A DNA stretch of 64,000 nt from Candidatus Desulfobacillus denitrificans (GTDB lineage Bacteria; Pseudomonadota; Gammaproteobacteria; Burkholderiales; Rhodocyclaceae). The notes beneath the pieces were generated by a model that had not been told where the DNA came from, did no database searches, and was given only the letters and a program-made list of their open reading frames with translations. Position numbers and translations under genes: made by a program. Shown one piece after another: positions 1-8,937 of this stretch; the first letter of the stretch is position 1, and each line of letters opens with the position of its first letter. Where the stretch lies: the NCBI GenBank assembly GCA_017347485.1, contig AP021857.1:2585390-2649389 (forward strand), given 5' to 3'.

Positions 1-13
1 AAACTCTGCGACG

Positions 14-1267
14 CTAATCCTCCGGATGCAGGCGGTAGATGCGGGCGATGAGCTCGGCGATGTCGCCGCGGCTCGGCCCGTCGGTCTGGCTGAGCACGGC
101 GGTGGGGCCGTGCATCAGCTTGTTGGTGAGGCCGTGCGAGAGCGCCTCCAGCACGCGCTGCGGATCCTCGCCCCGGGCGAGCAGCTTCAGCGCCTGCTCG
201 AACTCGCGCCGCCGCATGCGCTCGGCGGAATCGCGCAGGGCGCGAATGGTCGGCACCGTCTCGCGCGCCTCCAGCCAGTGCAGGAAGCCATCGACGCGCG
301 AAGCGATGATCCCCTCGGCCTCGACCACCGCCTTCTCGCGCGACTCGACGCCGGACTCGACGATCAGGCCGAGGTCGTCCAGGGTGTACAGGAAGACATC
401 GTCGAGCTTGACGATTTCCGGCTCGATGTCGCGCGGCACGGCGAGGTCCACCATCACCATCGGCCGGTGGCGCCGCGCCCGGATGGCGCGCTCGACCATG
501 CCCAGGCCGATGATCGGCAGCGGGCTGGCCGTGCAGGACACGATCACGTCGTATTCGGCCAGCCTGTCGCCGATCCCCTCCAGGCGCATGGCATCGCCGC
601 CGAAGCGCGTCGCCAGCGCCGCGCCGCGCTCCAGGGTGCGGTTGGCGACGGTGATGCGCTTCGGCTTCCGGGCGGCGAAATGCGCGGCGCACAGCTCGAT
701 CATCTCGCCGGCGCCGATGAACAGCACTTGCTGCCCGTCGATGTTCTCGAAGATGCGCTCGGCCAGGTGCACCGTCGCCGCCGCCATCGAAACGATATTG
801 GCGCCGATGGCCGTGGTGGAGCGCACTTCCTTGGCCACCGCAAAGGTATTCTGGAACAGCTTGTGCAGCAAGGTGCCCAGCGTGCCGGCGTTCTCCGCCA
901 CGCGCGCCGCCTGCTTCATCTGGCCGAGGATCTGCGGCTCGCCCAGCACCATCGAATCGAGGCCGCTGGCGACGCGGAACATGTGGCGCACCGCATCGCG
1001 GCTGGGCAGGGTGTAGAGATAGGGGGAAATCTTCTGCGGCGCCAGCTGGTGGTATTCGGCCAGCCAGGCCGCGGCCGCCTCCGGCGCCTCGGCGGCGCAA
1101 TACAGTTCGGTGCGGTTGCAGGTCGACAGGATCGCCGCCTCGCGCACTTCCCGGCCATGCGTCAGTTCGACCAGCGCCTGGGGCAGGCGCATCGGGTCGA
1201 ACGCCACCTGCTCGCGCACGGCGAGCGGGGCGGTGTGGTGGTTGAGGCCGAGGGCGAAGAGCTGCAT
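14..1267 (-). CDS. hemA: Glutamyl-tRNA reductase
   Basis: This 417-residue protein makes glutamate-1-semialdehyde from glutamyl-tRNA with NADPH, the first step of C5-pathway tetrapyrrole synthesis in the cytosol. The N-terminal catalytic domain has the signature around [10 protein letters not shown], with the nucleophile Cys50. A Rossmann NADPH domain follows (VLFIGAGEM near residue 190), then a helical dimerisation tail. Length and start ([18 protein letters not shown]) match the family. A TATAAT -10 hexamer lies about 35-40 bp upstream. It is encoded on the same strand as the diaminopimelate dehydrogenase gene but separated from it by 162 bp. Identification is secure. Confidence 0.97.
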   Translation of the reverse strand: MQLFALGLNHHTAPLAVREQVAFDPMRLPQALVELTHGREVREAAILSTCNRTELYCAAEAPEAAAAWLAEYHQLAPQKISPYLYTLPSRDAVRHMFRVASGLDSMVLGEPQILGQMKQAARVAENAGTLGTLLHKLFQNTFAVAKEVRSTTAIGANIVSMAAATVHLAERIFENIDGQQVLFIGAGEMIELCAAHFAARKPKRITVANRTLERGAALATRFGGDAMRLEGIGDRLAEYDVIVSCTASPLPIIGLGMVERAIRARRHRPMVMVDLAVPRDIEPEIVKLDDVFLYTLDDLGLIVESGVESREKAVVEAEGIIASRVDGFLHWLEARETVPTIRALRDSAERMRRREFEQALKLLARGEDPQRVLEALSHGLTNKLMHGPTAVLSQTDGPSRGDIAELIARIYRLHPED

Positions 1268-1300
1268 CGAAAGCCGGTACTCCCGGAATTTTCCAAGGAA

Positions 1301-1306
1301 ATTATA
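1301..1306 (-). promoter_or_regulatory. Putative hemA -10 element
   Basis: On the minus strand a perfect TATAAT lies 34-39 bp before the hemA ATG, in an AT-rich patch that stands out from the surrounding GC-rich DNA. No good -35 hexamer is seen at 16-18 bp spacing, so this is only a candidate sigma-70 promoter. Confidence 0.45.
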
Positions 1307-1402
1307 GCATTAGCCTCTATGCCCAGAAGGCTGACGCAGATCAACCGGGGGCCGAAAAAGCAACCGCCCTTCACCCTCACCGACGCCCTGAATGCCCCGA
1401 TC

Positions 1403-1426
1403 GGGATCGCCTGCGCCGGCGATCCC
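1403..1426 (-). terminator. Stem-loop after the diaminopimelate dehydrogenase gene
   Basis: GGGATCGCC and GGCGATCCC form a perfect 9-bp stem with a 6-base loop, directly after the stop codon of the upstream gene on the minus strand. No T-tract follows, so it may stabilise the 3' end or mark a Rho-dependent stop rather than be a classic intrinsic terminator. Confidence 0.4.
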
Positions 1427-1429
1427 CGC

Positions 1430-2416
1430 CTACAGCAGCTCCTTGCGCAATGCGTCGCCGCGCTTCGGCGAGAGCAGCCCCGGCGCGATGTCGAACACCG
1501 TCTTGGCGCCGCTGTCGCCCTGCCGGTTGAGACGGCAGGCGGCGCGAGCATAGGCGACCAGCACGCTGGCGGTGAACTCCGGATTGCTGTCGAGCTTCAG
1601 CGAAAACTCCATCATCTGCGATGTGCCCGCGCCGGTCGTGCCGCTGCGGATGACGAAGCCGCCGTGCGGCATCGCGGCGTGGTCGCGCCGCAGTTCCTCC
1701 GCGCCGATGAACCTCACCGTGGTGTCGTAATCGGCGAAATAGTCCGGCATGCCGACGATCGCGCGCTCGACCGCGGCGGCATCCGCCCCCGCTTCGAGCA
1801 CCACGTAACAGTCGCGGGTGTGCTTTTCGCGGGTCGTCAGCGCCGGGCGCGAGCCGCTGCGCACGCGCGCCATGGCCTCCGGGGAAGGAATGGTGTACTG
1901 CACCGCGTTCTTCACGCCCGGCACCCGGCGCAGCGCGTCGGAATGTCCCTGGCTCACCCCCTTCCCCCAGAAGCTGTAGCCGGCCCCCTCCGGCAGCACC
2001 ACCTCGCCGTACAGGCGCTGCAAAGAAAAGAGGCCCGGATCCCAGCCGACCGAGATCACCGCGGTGCGGCCGCCGCGCCGCGCCGCCGCATCCACCGCGG
2101 CGAAATACTCGGGAACCTTCGCGTGCGTGTCGAAGCTGTCCACGGTGTTGAACAGCGCGGCCAGCGCCGGGCCCTGCTCGGGCAGGTCGGACTTCGAGCC
2201 GCCGCACAGGATGAGCACATCGATCGCCGTCGTGAAATCCGCGATGGCGTCCATGCCATGCACCGGCACGCCGGCGTCCAGCAGCCGCACCTCAGCGGGC
2301 TTCCGGCGGGTGAACACGCCGACGAGCTGCATGTCGGGTGCTTGCGCCAAGGCCGACTCGACCCCTCTGCCCAGATTGCCGTAGCCCGCGATACCGATTC
2401 TGATCTTGTCGTTCAT
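1430..2416 (-). CDS. ddh: meso-Diaminopimelate D-dehydrogenase
   Basis: This 328-residue NADP-dependent enzyme reductively aminates tetrahydrodipicolinate to meso-diaminopimelate in one step, a shortcut in lysine and peptidoglycan precursor synthesis. The N-terminal Rossmann motif IAGYGNLGRG is followed by a segment (VGVFTRR, CGGSKSDLPEQ, VDSFDTH, SVGWDPGLFS) typical of the Corynebacterium-type Ddh family, and the length is that of the family. The ATG start has no competitor. The gene stands alone between tRNA-Phe and hemA. Ddh has a patchy distribution in bacteria, and most proteobacteria use the succinylase route, so it may be a lineage-specific acquisition. That last point is inference. 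Confidence 0.9.
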   Translation of the reverse strand: MNDKIRIGIAGYGNLGRGVESALAQAPDMQLVGVFTRRKPAEVRLLDAGVPVHGMDAIADFTTAIDVLILCGGSKSDLPEQGPALAALFNTVDSFDTHAKVPEYFAAVDAAARRGGRTAVISVGWDPGLFSLQRLYGEVVLPEGAGYSFWGKGVSQGHSDALRRVPGVKNAVQYTIPSPEAMARVRSGSRPALTTREKHTRDCYVVLEAGADAAAVERAIVGMPDYFADYDTTVRFIGAEELRRDHAAMPHGGFVIRSGTTGAGTSQMMEFSLKLDSNPEFTASVLVAYARAACRLNRQGDSGAKTVFDIAPGLLSPKRGDALRKELL

Positions 2417-2506
2417 GCAAAAAACCGCCCTGTGTCGAAATGGGTCGCCGTGCCCGGGGCTCGTCTGCGAAGCCTGCCGCCCTGCTGGCCAAATGCGGCA
2501 AGCGAC

Positions 2507-2550
2507 AAAAAAGCCAGAATCTGTTGTTCAGAGGCTAGATTCTGGCTTTT
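2507..2550. terminator. Bidirectional intrinsic terminator downstream of tRNA-Phe
   Basis: AGCCAGAATCT (2512-2522) pairs perfectly with AGATTCTGGCT (2537-2547), an 11-bp stem. A run of A lies on one side and a run of T on the other, so it works as a Rho-independent terminator in both directions. On the minus strand it ends the tRNA-Phe transcript. Confidence 0.85.
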
Positions 2551-2574
2551 GCCGGACATTGCCGGATGAGTTCT

Positions 2575-2650
<76 letters not shown>

Positions 2651-2710
2651 TAAACCTGTCTTGCCTTCCACTACGGCCGCGGATTTTGGCTGCGGCCGGG
2701 CTTGCGCCCT

Positions 2711-2729
2711 TAACTTGCTCCGCAAGTTA
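2711..2729. repeat. Perfect 8-bp hairpin between tRNA-Phe and a tRNA remnant
   Basis: TAACTTGC, a 3-base loop TCC, and GCAAGTTA form a perfect inverted repeat. It sits in the stretch between the intact tRNA-Phe and the half-tRNA upstream of it. It could be the end of a lost element or an attenuator. No function can be assigned. Confidence 0.4.
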
Positions 2730-2764
2730 GCCTTCGCCGCAACAAGCCGCTGCGCGGCGTGTTG

Positions 2765-2799
2765 TCAGTCCGCTGCTCTACCAACCGAGCTGCCTGGCC
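2765..2799 (-). pseudogene. 5'-half tRNA-Phe remnant
   Basis: Read on the minus strand, this repeats the first 35 nt of the neighbouring tRNA-Phe (acceptor 5' strand, D-arm and anticodon 5' stem) with two changes in the D region: GGCCAGGCAGCTCGG against GGCCAGGTAGCTCAG. Homology stops at the anticodon loop (CTGA then CAACA instead of CTGAAAA). There is no 3' half, so it cannot give a functional tRNA. It lies 115 bp upstream of the intact gene in the same direction, and may be a decayed tandem copy or a scar of integration or recombination. Confidence 0.75.
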
Positions 2800-3223
2800 G
2801 CCTGCAAAAGAGGCGCGATTATACTGGTTCCGGGGGGAATCGCAAAACGCCGGGGTGGGCATGAGGATGGCTGGGGTGTGGCCTCGAACGACAACTTTCG
2901 TCAGGTTCGCCGCAGTGAAGCATCCAACCCGTGCGCCTTTGCCCAGAACGATGGCGCAAAAAGGGAATTTGCCATATTGCACCGCACAATCAAGACTTCA
3001 CTGCAAGCGCGCCATCCAACTAACTGACTTTCTGTAAGCAATCTGTCAGTTTCTCGAAACGATAATGCAGGTTGCCCGGAGAATAATGCACGAACGACTT
3101 CTGGGTGAGGAGTGCGGTGCGCGCAAGAGGGGAAGCCCCGGCCGCACCGAAAACGGCCGCCGCATGCGCCCGCCCCAAGCGGACCCTGTTGCGGCATTTG
3201 TCAAAAAAGGAGGAGTCGCTTAC
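2800..3223. other. Gene-free leader region before the symporter operon
   Basis: Together with 2651-2764 this is about 570 bp without a protein gene between tRNA-Phe and the symporter small subunit. No conserved ORF is visible. It holds an inverted repeat AACTGAC (3022-3028) / GTCAGTT (3045-3051), one arm of which overlaps a degenerate copy of the AAAGTCAGTC half-motif. It presumably contains the symporter promoter, but no convincing -35/-10 pair is seen. A GATAAT at about 3062 is the best -10 candidate. Confidence 0.4.
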
Positions 3224-3487
3224 ATGCAACTTACCGAAAAACACCAGGAGTACTGGAAGAAGAACCTGACGATCACGGGCATCCTGCTCGCGATCTGGTT
3301 CATCGCCACCTTCGTCGTGGGCTGGAACGCCCGCGCGCTCAACGAAATCACATTCCTCGGACCGCTCGGCTTCTACATGTCGGCGCAGGGCTCGCTGATC
3401 ATCTATCTGCTGATCATCGGTTTCTACGCCAGGCACATGAACAAGCTGGACCAGGAATACGACGTCCATGAAGGGGAGGATGACTGA
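3224..3487 (+). CDS. Sodium/solute symporter small subunit (DUF4212)
   Basis: This 87-residue membrane protein has two hydrophobic helices, about residues 15-37 (ITGILLAIWFIATFVVGW) and 48-70 (FYMSAQGSLIIYLLIIGFYA), and an acidic C-terminus. It matches the small partner that precedes VC_2705-type sodium:solute symporters. An upstream in-frame extension exists, but ATG 3224 follows an AAAGGAGGAG ribosome site at the right distance and begins the conserved part. It overlaps the leader of the large subunit, so the two are probably translated together. The solute is unknown; carboxylates such as acetate are plausible from the family. Confidence 0.88.
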   Translation: MQLTEKHQEYWKKNLTITGILLAIWFIATFVVGWNARALNEITFLGPLGFYMSAQGSLIIYLLIIGFYARHMNKLDQEYDVHEGEDD

Positions 3488-3488
3488 G

Positions 3489-5579
3489 ATGGCACAAGCC
3501 ACCCAAAAGCAGTTCTACGCCAACCTGAAGAAGTACTACAGCTTCTACACGCTGGGCTTCGTCGGCTTCGTCGTCCTCATCGCCATCCTCGAGCAGATGG
3601 GCGTGCCGAACAAGGTGCTCGGCTACCTGTTCCTGTTCGCCACCATCGGCCTCTACGCCGGCATCGGCATCATGTCGAAGACGGCGGAAGTCTCGGAATA
3701 CTATGTGGCGGGACGGCGCGTGCCGGCGCTGTTCAACGGCATGGCGACCGGCGCCGACTGGATGAGCGCGGCCAGCTTCATCGGCATGGCCGGCACGCTC
3801 TACCACGCCGGCTACGACGGCCTCGCCTTCGTCATGGGCTGGACCGGCGGCTATTGCCTGGTGGCGCTGCTGATCGCGCCCTACCTGCGCAAGTTCGGCC
3901 AGTTCACGATTCCGGACTTCCTCGGCACCCGTTACGGCGGCCACTTCCCGCGCATCATCGGCGTGGCCGGCGCGGTCGTCTGCTCCTTCACCTACGTGAT
4001 CGCGCAGATCTACGGCGTCGGCATCATCACCGGCCGCTTCACCGGCCTGGAATTCGGCATCGGCGTGTTCGTCGGCCTCGCCGGCATCCTGGTCTGCTCC
4101 TTCCTCGGCGGCATGAAGGCGGTGACCTGGACCCAGGTGGCGCAATACATCATCCTGATCATCGCCTACCTGATCCCCCTGCTGTGGCTCTCCGTCAAGG
4201 ACACCGGCGTGCCCGTGCCCTGGATCACCGCCTACACCTCGGCCCTGCCGCAGGTGACGAAGCTGGAGAAGGAGTTCAACGACAAGGCCACGCCGAAGGG
4301 GGCCGCGGAAGAATCCGTGCGCGCCATCTACCGCGAACGGGCCGCCGCCGCCGACGCCCAGCTGAAGGGCCTCGAAACCGGCGGTGCCGCCTTCCTCGCG
4401 GCCGAGAAGCAGAAGCTGGAAGCCAAGGTCGCCGAACTGAAGGGGGCCGCCGCGCCGGACGTCAAGGCCGTCGAGGCCGCCGAGAAGGCCGTCAAGGACT
4501 TCCCGGCCGATGCGGCCGCCGCGAAGAAGGCCTGGACCGCGGCGAAAGGCGCCAACACGGCGAAGGCCGCCCCGGTGGCTGCGCACAGCGAGCCTTTCTC
4601 GGGCAAGGACGAGGCGACGCGCGACAAGAAGCGGAAAAACTTCCTGGCGCTGATCGCCTGTCTGATGATCGGCACGGCCTCGCTGCCGCACATCCTGATG
4701 CGCTACTACACGACCCCCTCGGTCAGGGAGGCGCGCTACTCGGTGTTCTGGTCGCTGTTCTTCATCCTGCTGCTCTACCTGTCGGCGCCCGCGCTGGCCT
4801 TGCTGGCCAAGGAAGAGGTCTACGCCAACGTCGTCGGCACCAGCTTCGCGCAACTGCCGGCCTGGGTGAGCAACTGGGCGGCGGTAGACAAGACGCTGAT
4901 GTCGGTGATTGACATCAACAAGGACGGCATCGTGCAGCTGGCGGAAATCAGCATCGGCGGCGACCTGATCGTGCTGGCCACGCCGGAAATCGCCGGCCTA
5001 CCCTACGTGATCACCGGCCTCGTCGCCGCGGGCGGCCTGGCCGCCGCGCTGTCCACCGCCGACGGCCTGCTGCTGACCATCGCCAACGCGCTGTCGCACG
5101 ACGTCTATTACAAGATGATCGACCCGAACGCCCCGACGGTGCGCCGCCTGGCGATTTCCAAGGGGCTGCTGCTGGTGGTGGCGGTATTTGCCGCCTACGT
5201 CACCAGCCTGAAGCCGGGCGACATCCTGTTCCTGGTCGGCGCGGCCTTTTCGCTGGGCGCCTCGTGCTTCTTCCCGGCGCTGGTCTGCGGGGTGTTCTGG
5301 AAGCGCGCCAACTGGCTCGGCGCCGTCCTCGGCATGCTGGCGGGTATCGGCATCTGCGTCTATTACATGGTGATGACCTACCCGTTCTTCGGCATCAATG
5401 CGCCGCTGTGGTGGGACATCGCGCCGATCTCCGGCGCCGTCTTCGGCGTTCCGGCCGGCTTCCTCGGCATGATCGTCGGCAGCCTGATCTCGCCGGCGCC
5501 GTCGAAGGAGATGCAGGACATCGTCGATCACGTCCGCTACCCGAACCTGGCGAGCGACGTCGATACGACGGGTCGTTAA
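3489..5579 (+). CDS. Sodium:solute symporter large subunit (SLC5/SSS, VC_2705-like)
   Basis: This inner-membrane transporter of about 696 residues has the SSS core (EYYVAGRRVPALFNGMATGADWMSAASF near the N-terminus, then TM helices throughout). ATG 3489 is chosen because GGGGAGG lies about 10 nt before it; ATGs at 3468 and 3480 are also in frame, but the first overlaps the small subunit further and the second is too close to the ribosome site. Two features break the usual fold. About residues 255-385 form an Ala/Lys/Glu-rich, probably coiled-coil, insertion between membrane segments. Residues 475-486 read D-I-N-K-D-G-x5-E, a perfect EF-hand loop, suggesting Ca2+ binding. It forms an operon with the small subunit and ends in a strong terminator. 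Confidence 0.88.
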   Translation: MAQATQKQFYANLKKYYSFYTLGFVGFVVLIAILEQMGVPNKVLGYLFLFATIGLYAGIGIMSKTAEVSEYYVAGRRVPALFNGMATGADWMSAASFIGMAGTLYHAGYDGLAFVMGWTGGYCLVALLIAPYLRKFGQFTIPDFLGTRYGGHFPRIIGVAGAVVCSFTYVIAQIYGVGIITGRFTGLEFGIGVFVGLAGILVCSFLGGMKAVTWTQVAQYIILIIAYLIPLLWLSVKDTGVPVPWITAYTSALPQVTKLEKEFNDKATPKGAAEESVRAIYRERAAAADAQLKGLETGGAAFLAAEKQKLEAKVAELKGAAAPDVKAVEAAEKAVKDFPADAAAAKKAWTAAKGANTAKAAPVAAHSEPFSGKDEATRDKKRKNFLALIACLMIGTASLPHILMRYYTTPSVREARYSVFWSLFFILLLYLSAPALALLAKEEVYANVVGTSFAQLPAWVSNWAAVDKTLMSVIDINKDGIVQLAEISIGGDLIVLATPEIAGLPYVITGLVAAGGLAAALSTADGLLLTIANALSHDVYYKMIDPNAPTVRRLAISKGLLLVVAVFAAYVTSLKPGDILFLVGAAFSLGASCFFPALVCGVFWKRANWLGAVLGMLAGIGICVYYMVMTYPFFGINAPLWWDIAPISGAVFGVPAGFLGMIVGSLISPAPSKEMQDIVDHVRYPNLASDVDTTGR

Positions 5580-5610
5580 GAACTACGAGGAGGAGGGGGA
5601 AACCCCTTTC

Positions 5611-5639
5611 GAGCCCGCCGCGAGGCGGGTTCTTTTTTT
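5611..5639 (+). terminator. Intrinsic terminator of the symporter operon
   Basis: AGCCCGCC and GGCGGGTT form a GC-rich stem with a short loop, followed by TCTTTTTTT, 30 bp after the symporter stop codon. This is a classic Rho-independent terminator. Confidence 0.9.
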
Positions 5640-5677
5640 GAGGGCCGCCGCCGGCGTCCCTCAAAAAAGGAAGGCTT

Positions 5678-6292
5678 TCAGCGGCGGCGCTTCGCTAACA
5701 TTTCCCGCACTTCCTTCGACACCATCTCAAAGAGATCGGAGCGGCCTGTGTCGTCGATCAGGGCCATCGCCCACTTCGGTTCGAAGTCGGCCAGGCGCTT
5801 GGCGATTTTGGCGACCTTCTCGTGCCGGTTGGCGCGATGGCAGGCCATGCCCCACTGGTAGAAACCCTCGCCGTTCATGGGCTGCAGTTCGACGCACTTG
5901 GCGAAGGCGGCCGCCGCCTCATCCTGCTCGCCGAGGCGGGCATGGGCCAGGCCCATGCCATACCAGGCGCGATCGAGGGTGGGCTGGAGCCGCACCGCCT
6001 CGGCGAAGGCGGCAATGGCCTCGCGCGAACGGCCGGCCTGCTCCAGCACGAAGCCGCGGTTGAAATGCGCGTCGGCATCCTTGGGCGCCAGGCGCACGGT
6101 CTCGACGAACCACTTGTCGGCGACGTCGTACTGTTTCCGGCCTGCGGCGATGTGCGCCAGGTGGCGGGCCGCCTTGGCGTCGTCCGGCTTGGCCCGGTAG
6201 GCGGCGGCATAGGCGTTGAAGGCCTGGTGCTCGCGGCCGAAGACATGCAGCAGCCAACCGCGGGCATAATGTCGCCAGTGCTCGTAATTCAT
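5678..6292 (-). CDS. TPR-repeat protein
   Basis: This 204-residue soluble protein has at least four tetratricopeptide repeats (for example DADAHFNRGFVLEQAGRSRE and LDRAWYGMGLAHARLGEQDE) and a basic C-terminus. No signal peptide is seen. The start is set at ATG 6292 (MNYEHWRHYARGW). An in-frame ATG at 6337 would overlap the divergent gene and has no ribosome site. TPR domains mediate protein binding; no partner is suggested by the neighbours. Confidence 0.75.
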   Translation of the reverse strand: MNYEHWRHYARGWLLHVFGREHQAFNAYAAAYRAKPDDAKAARHLAHIAAGRKQYDVADKWFVETVRLAPKDADAHFNRGFVLEQAGRSREAIAAFAEAVRLQPTLDRAWYGMGLAHARLGEQDEAAAAFAKCVELQPMNGEGFYQWGMACHRANRHEKVAKIAKRLADFEPKWAMALIDDTGRSDLFEMVSKEVREMLAKRRR

Positions 6293-6328
6293 CTGCAATC
6301 CCCAAGTAAGGAAGGCTGAAAAGATACC

Positions 6329-6631
6329 ATGACCCATCCCGATTTATTCGTTCTTTCCGCCCTGCGCGCCCTGGTCGAAGTGGCGTTGCTGGCCCTGCTC
6401 GGCCAAGCCGCGGTCGGCCTGCTCTCCGGCACCCGTCGCCACAAGAATCCGATCTACGCGCTGTTTCAGGTCATCACCAAGCCGGTCGTCCGCTTCACGC
6501 GCTGGTTTACGCCGAAGGTGATCCTCGACCGGCACGTTCCCTTCGTCGCTTTTTTCCTGATGTTCTGGCTGTGGATCCTGCTCGCCTGGGCCAAGCGCGA
6601 GCTGTGCGTCATCAACGGCCTGGCCTGCTGA
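6329..6631 (+). CDS. Small YggT-like membrane protein
   Basis: This 100-residue protein has two hydrophobic segments (about residues 8-32 and 70-90) separated by a basic stretch. The part NPIYALFQVITKPVVRFTRW resembles the YggT family, but the overall match is weak. It is transcribed divergently from the TPR gene and ends against the histidine kinase gene. Function unknown. Confidence 0.6.
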   Translation: MTHPDLFVLSALRALVEVALLALLGQAAVGLLSGTRRHKNPIYALFQVITKPVVRFTRWFTPKVILDRHVPFVAFFLMFWLWILLAWAKRELCVINGLAC

Positions 6632-8096
6632 TCACAGGCTCGGCTGGAACTTCTCGGGGGACTGGGACAGAAGCGTCGAAACGGTGAAGCGGCGGCGCGG
6701 GAACACCGCCTGGGCCAGGGTGCCGCGGCCGGACGGGCCGGGCTTCAGCTGCACGCTGCCCAGGTGCAGTTCGGCGATCTCGCGCACGATGGCGAGGCCG
6801 AGCCCGCTGCCCGGCGCCTCGTTGCCGAGCACGCGATAGAAACGCTCCAGAACGAGTTCGCGCTCGCTGTCCGGAATGCCCGGCCCGTCGTCCTCGACTT
6901 CGAGGACGGCCTGCCCGCTGGCGCGGGTGCGCACCGTGATGCGGCCGTTCTGCGGCGTGTATTTCACGGCGTTGTCGATCAGGTTGGCGCAGAGTTCGCG
7001 CAGCAAGACCGGGTTGCCGCTCACCGGCAGCGGCCAGCCGGTGCCCTCGAAGCCGAGGTCGATGTGCTTTTCCATGGCGGCCGGCACCCACTCCAGCGTG
7101 ACCTGCCGGGCCAGCGCCTCGAGATCCACCTGCTCGATGGCGTGCGTTTTCTCGTGGCTGGACTCGGCGCGCGCCAGGGCCAGCAGCTGGCTGATCAGGT
7201 GGGCGGCGCGGTCGGTGCTCTCGGCGATCTGGTGCAGCAGGGTGCGCAGGTTCTCCGGGTCGGTTTCGGTCAGCGCCAGCTCGGCCTGCATCTTCAGTCC
7301 GGTGAGCGGCGTGCGCATCTGGTGCGCCGCGTCGCCGATGAAGCGCTGCTGCGCCTGCAGGTTCAGCTCCAGCCGCGCCATCATGTCGTTGAAGGCGTGG
7401 ATGACGGGCTTGACCTCCTCCGGCACCCCGGAAGTCGGGATCGGCGAGAGATCCGTCGGCAGGCGGCGCCGGATGGCGGCGCTGAGCCGCTTGAGCGGCG
7501 CGATGCCGCGCGACAGGCCGAACCAGACCAGCAGCACGGCCAGGGGAATCACGGCGAATTGCGGCAGGGTCACGCCGGAGAGAATACGGCCGGCCAGCGC
7601 ATTGCGCTTGTTGCGCGTCTCGGCGACCTGCACCAGGATCGGCGGCTTGTCGGCGAGCGGGACGAGGTAGAGATAGGCGACCCGGATCTCCTCGCCCTTG
7701 ATGTCGTCATCGCGAAAGTACGCCTGCCCGGGAACGATCTTCAGGGGCGGCTCGACCCAGCGAATGGCCAGATCGCCGGCCACCAGCTCGTTCCTGAAGC
7801 CGAGCACCTGAAAATAGAAGGTGTCGTTTTCGTCCCGGCGCAGGATGCTGCTTGCCTGCGGATGCAGGTCGACCCTGACCTTGCCGTCCTTCACCGACAC
7901 CAGGCGGGCAACGGTCATGGCGTTCTCCGCCAGCGCCTGGTCGTAGGGGTCGTCGGCGATGCCGTTGGCGACGTTCTGGATGAGCAGGACGCTGAGCGGC
8001 CAGATCAGCAGCAGCGGCATCAGCATCCAGTCGAGGATCTCGCCGAACACCGACTGGCGTTCGGACTCGTCGGGCTTGCGCCGGAGCAGCCGGTCG

Positions 8097-8107
<11 letters not shown>
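6632..8107 (-). CDS. Sensor histidine kinase, TctE/QseC-like
   Basis: This 491-residue inner-membrane kinase has TM1 near residues 25-45 (LLLIWPLSVLLI), a periplasmic sensor of the 2CSK_N type, TM2 near residues 180-200, a HAMP-like linker, the phospho-acceptor H-box (GDAAHQMRTPLTGLK), and the ATPase domain with N-box (LIDNAVKYTP), G1 (DDGPGIPDSER) and G2 (GSGLGLAIV). ATG 8107 is chosen because it overlaps the regulator stop by 11 nt; the longer reading frame upstream lies inside the regulator gene. It pairs with the adjacent response regulator. The signal is unknown; TctE-type kinases often sense carboxylates. Confidence 0.9.
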
Positions 8108-8768
<661 letters not shown>

Positions 8769-8853
8769 GGGATGACGGCGCTGTTGTAAGCCAACTGCAA
8801 GCGTCGCAGTTCGACCTTGAATCGCTGTTCTCCTTTTACCCGGTCTTTGGAGG

Positions 8854-8874
8854 CTTGGCGGCCCGGCCGCCAAG
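8854..8874. terminator. GC-rich hairpin between convergently placed transcription units
   Basis: CTTGGCGGC, a 3-base loop, and GCCGCCAAG form a perfect 9-bp stem in the 169-bp gap before the response regulator. No T-tract is present, so termination is uncertain. Confidence 0.35.
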
Positions 8875-8937
8875 TCCCGGGGAGCGGACCAGGCGGCATC
8901 GCTGCGCTCCCTGCCGTTTTTCTGCGTTTTGCCCTGT

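Noticed and set aside
26..2569. Long plus-strand open frame opposite hemA and the diaminopimelate dehydrogenase gene
   Set aside because: It is the antisense shadow of two clear minus-strand genes in GC-rich DNA, with Arg/His/Gln-rich composition and no domain.
3022..3051. Further motif copy before the symporter operon
   Set aside because: AAAGTCAGTT is present, but the second half is not at the invariant spacing; kept only as a degenerate half-site.
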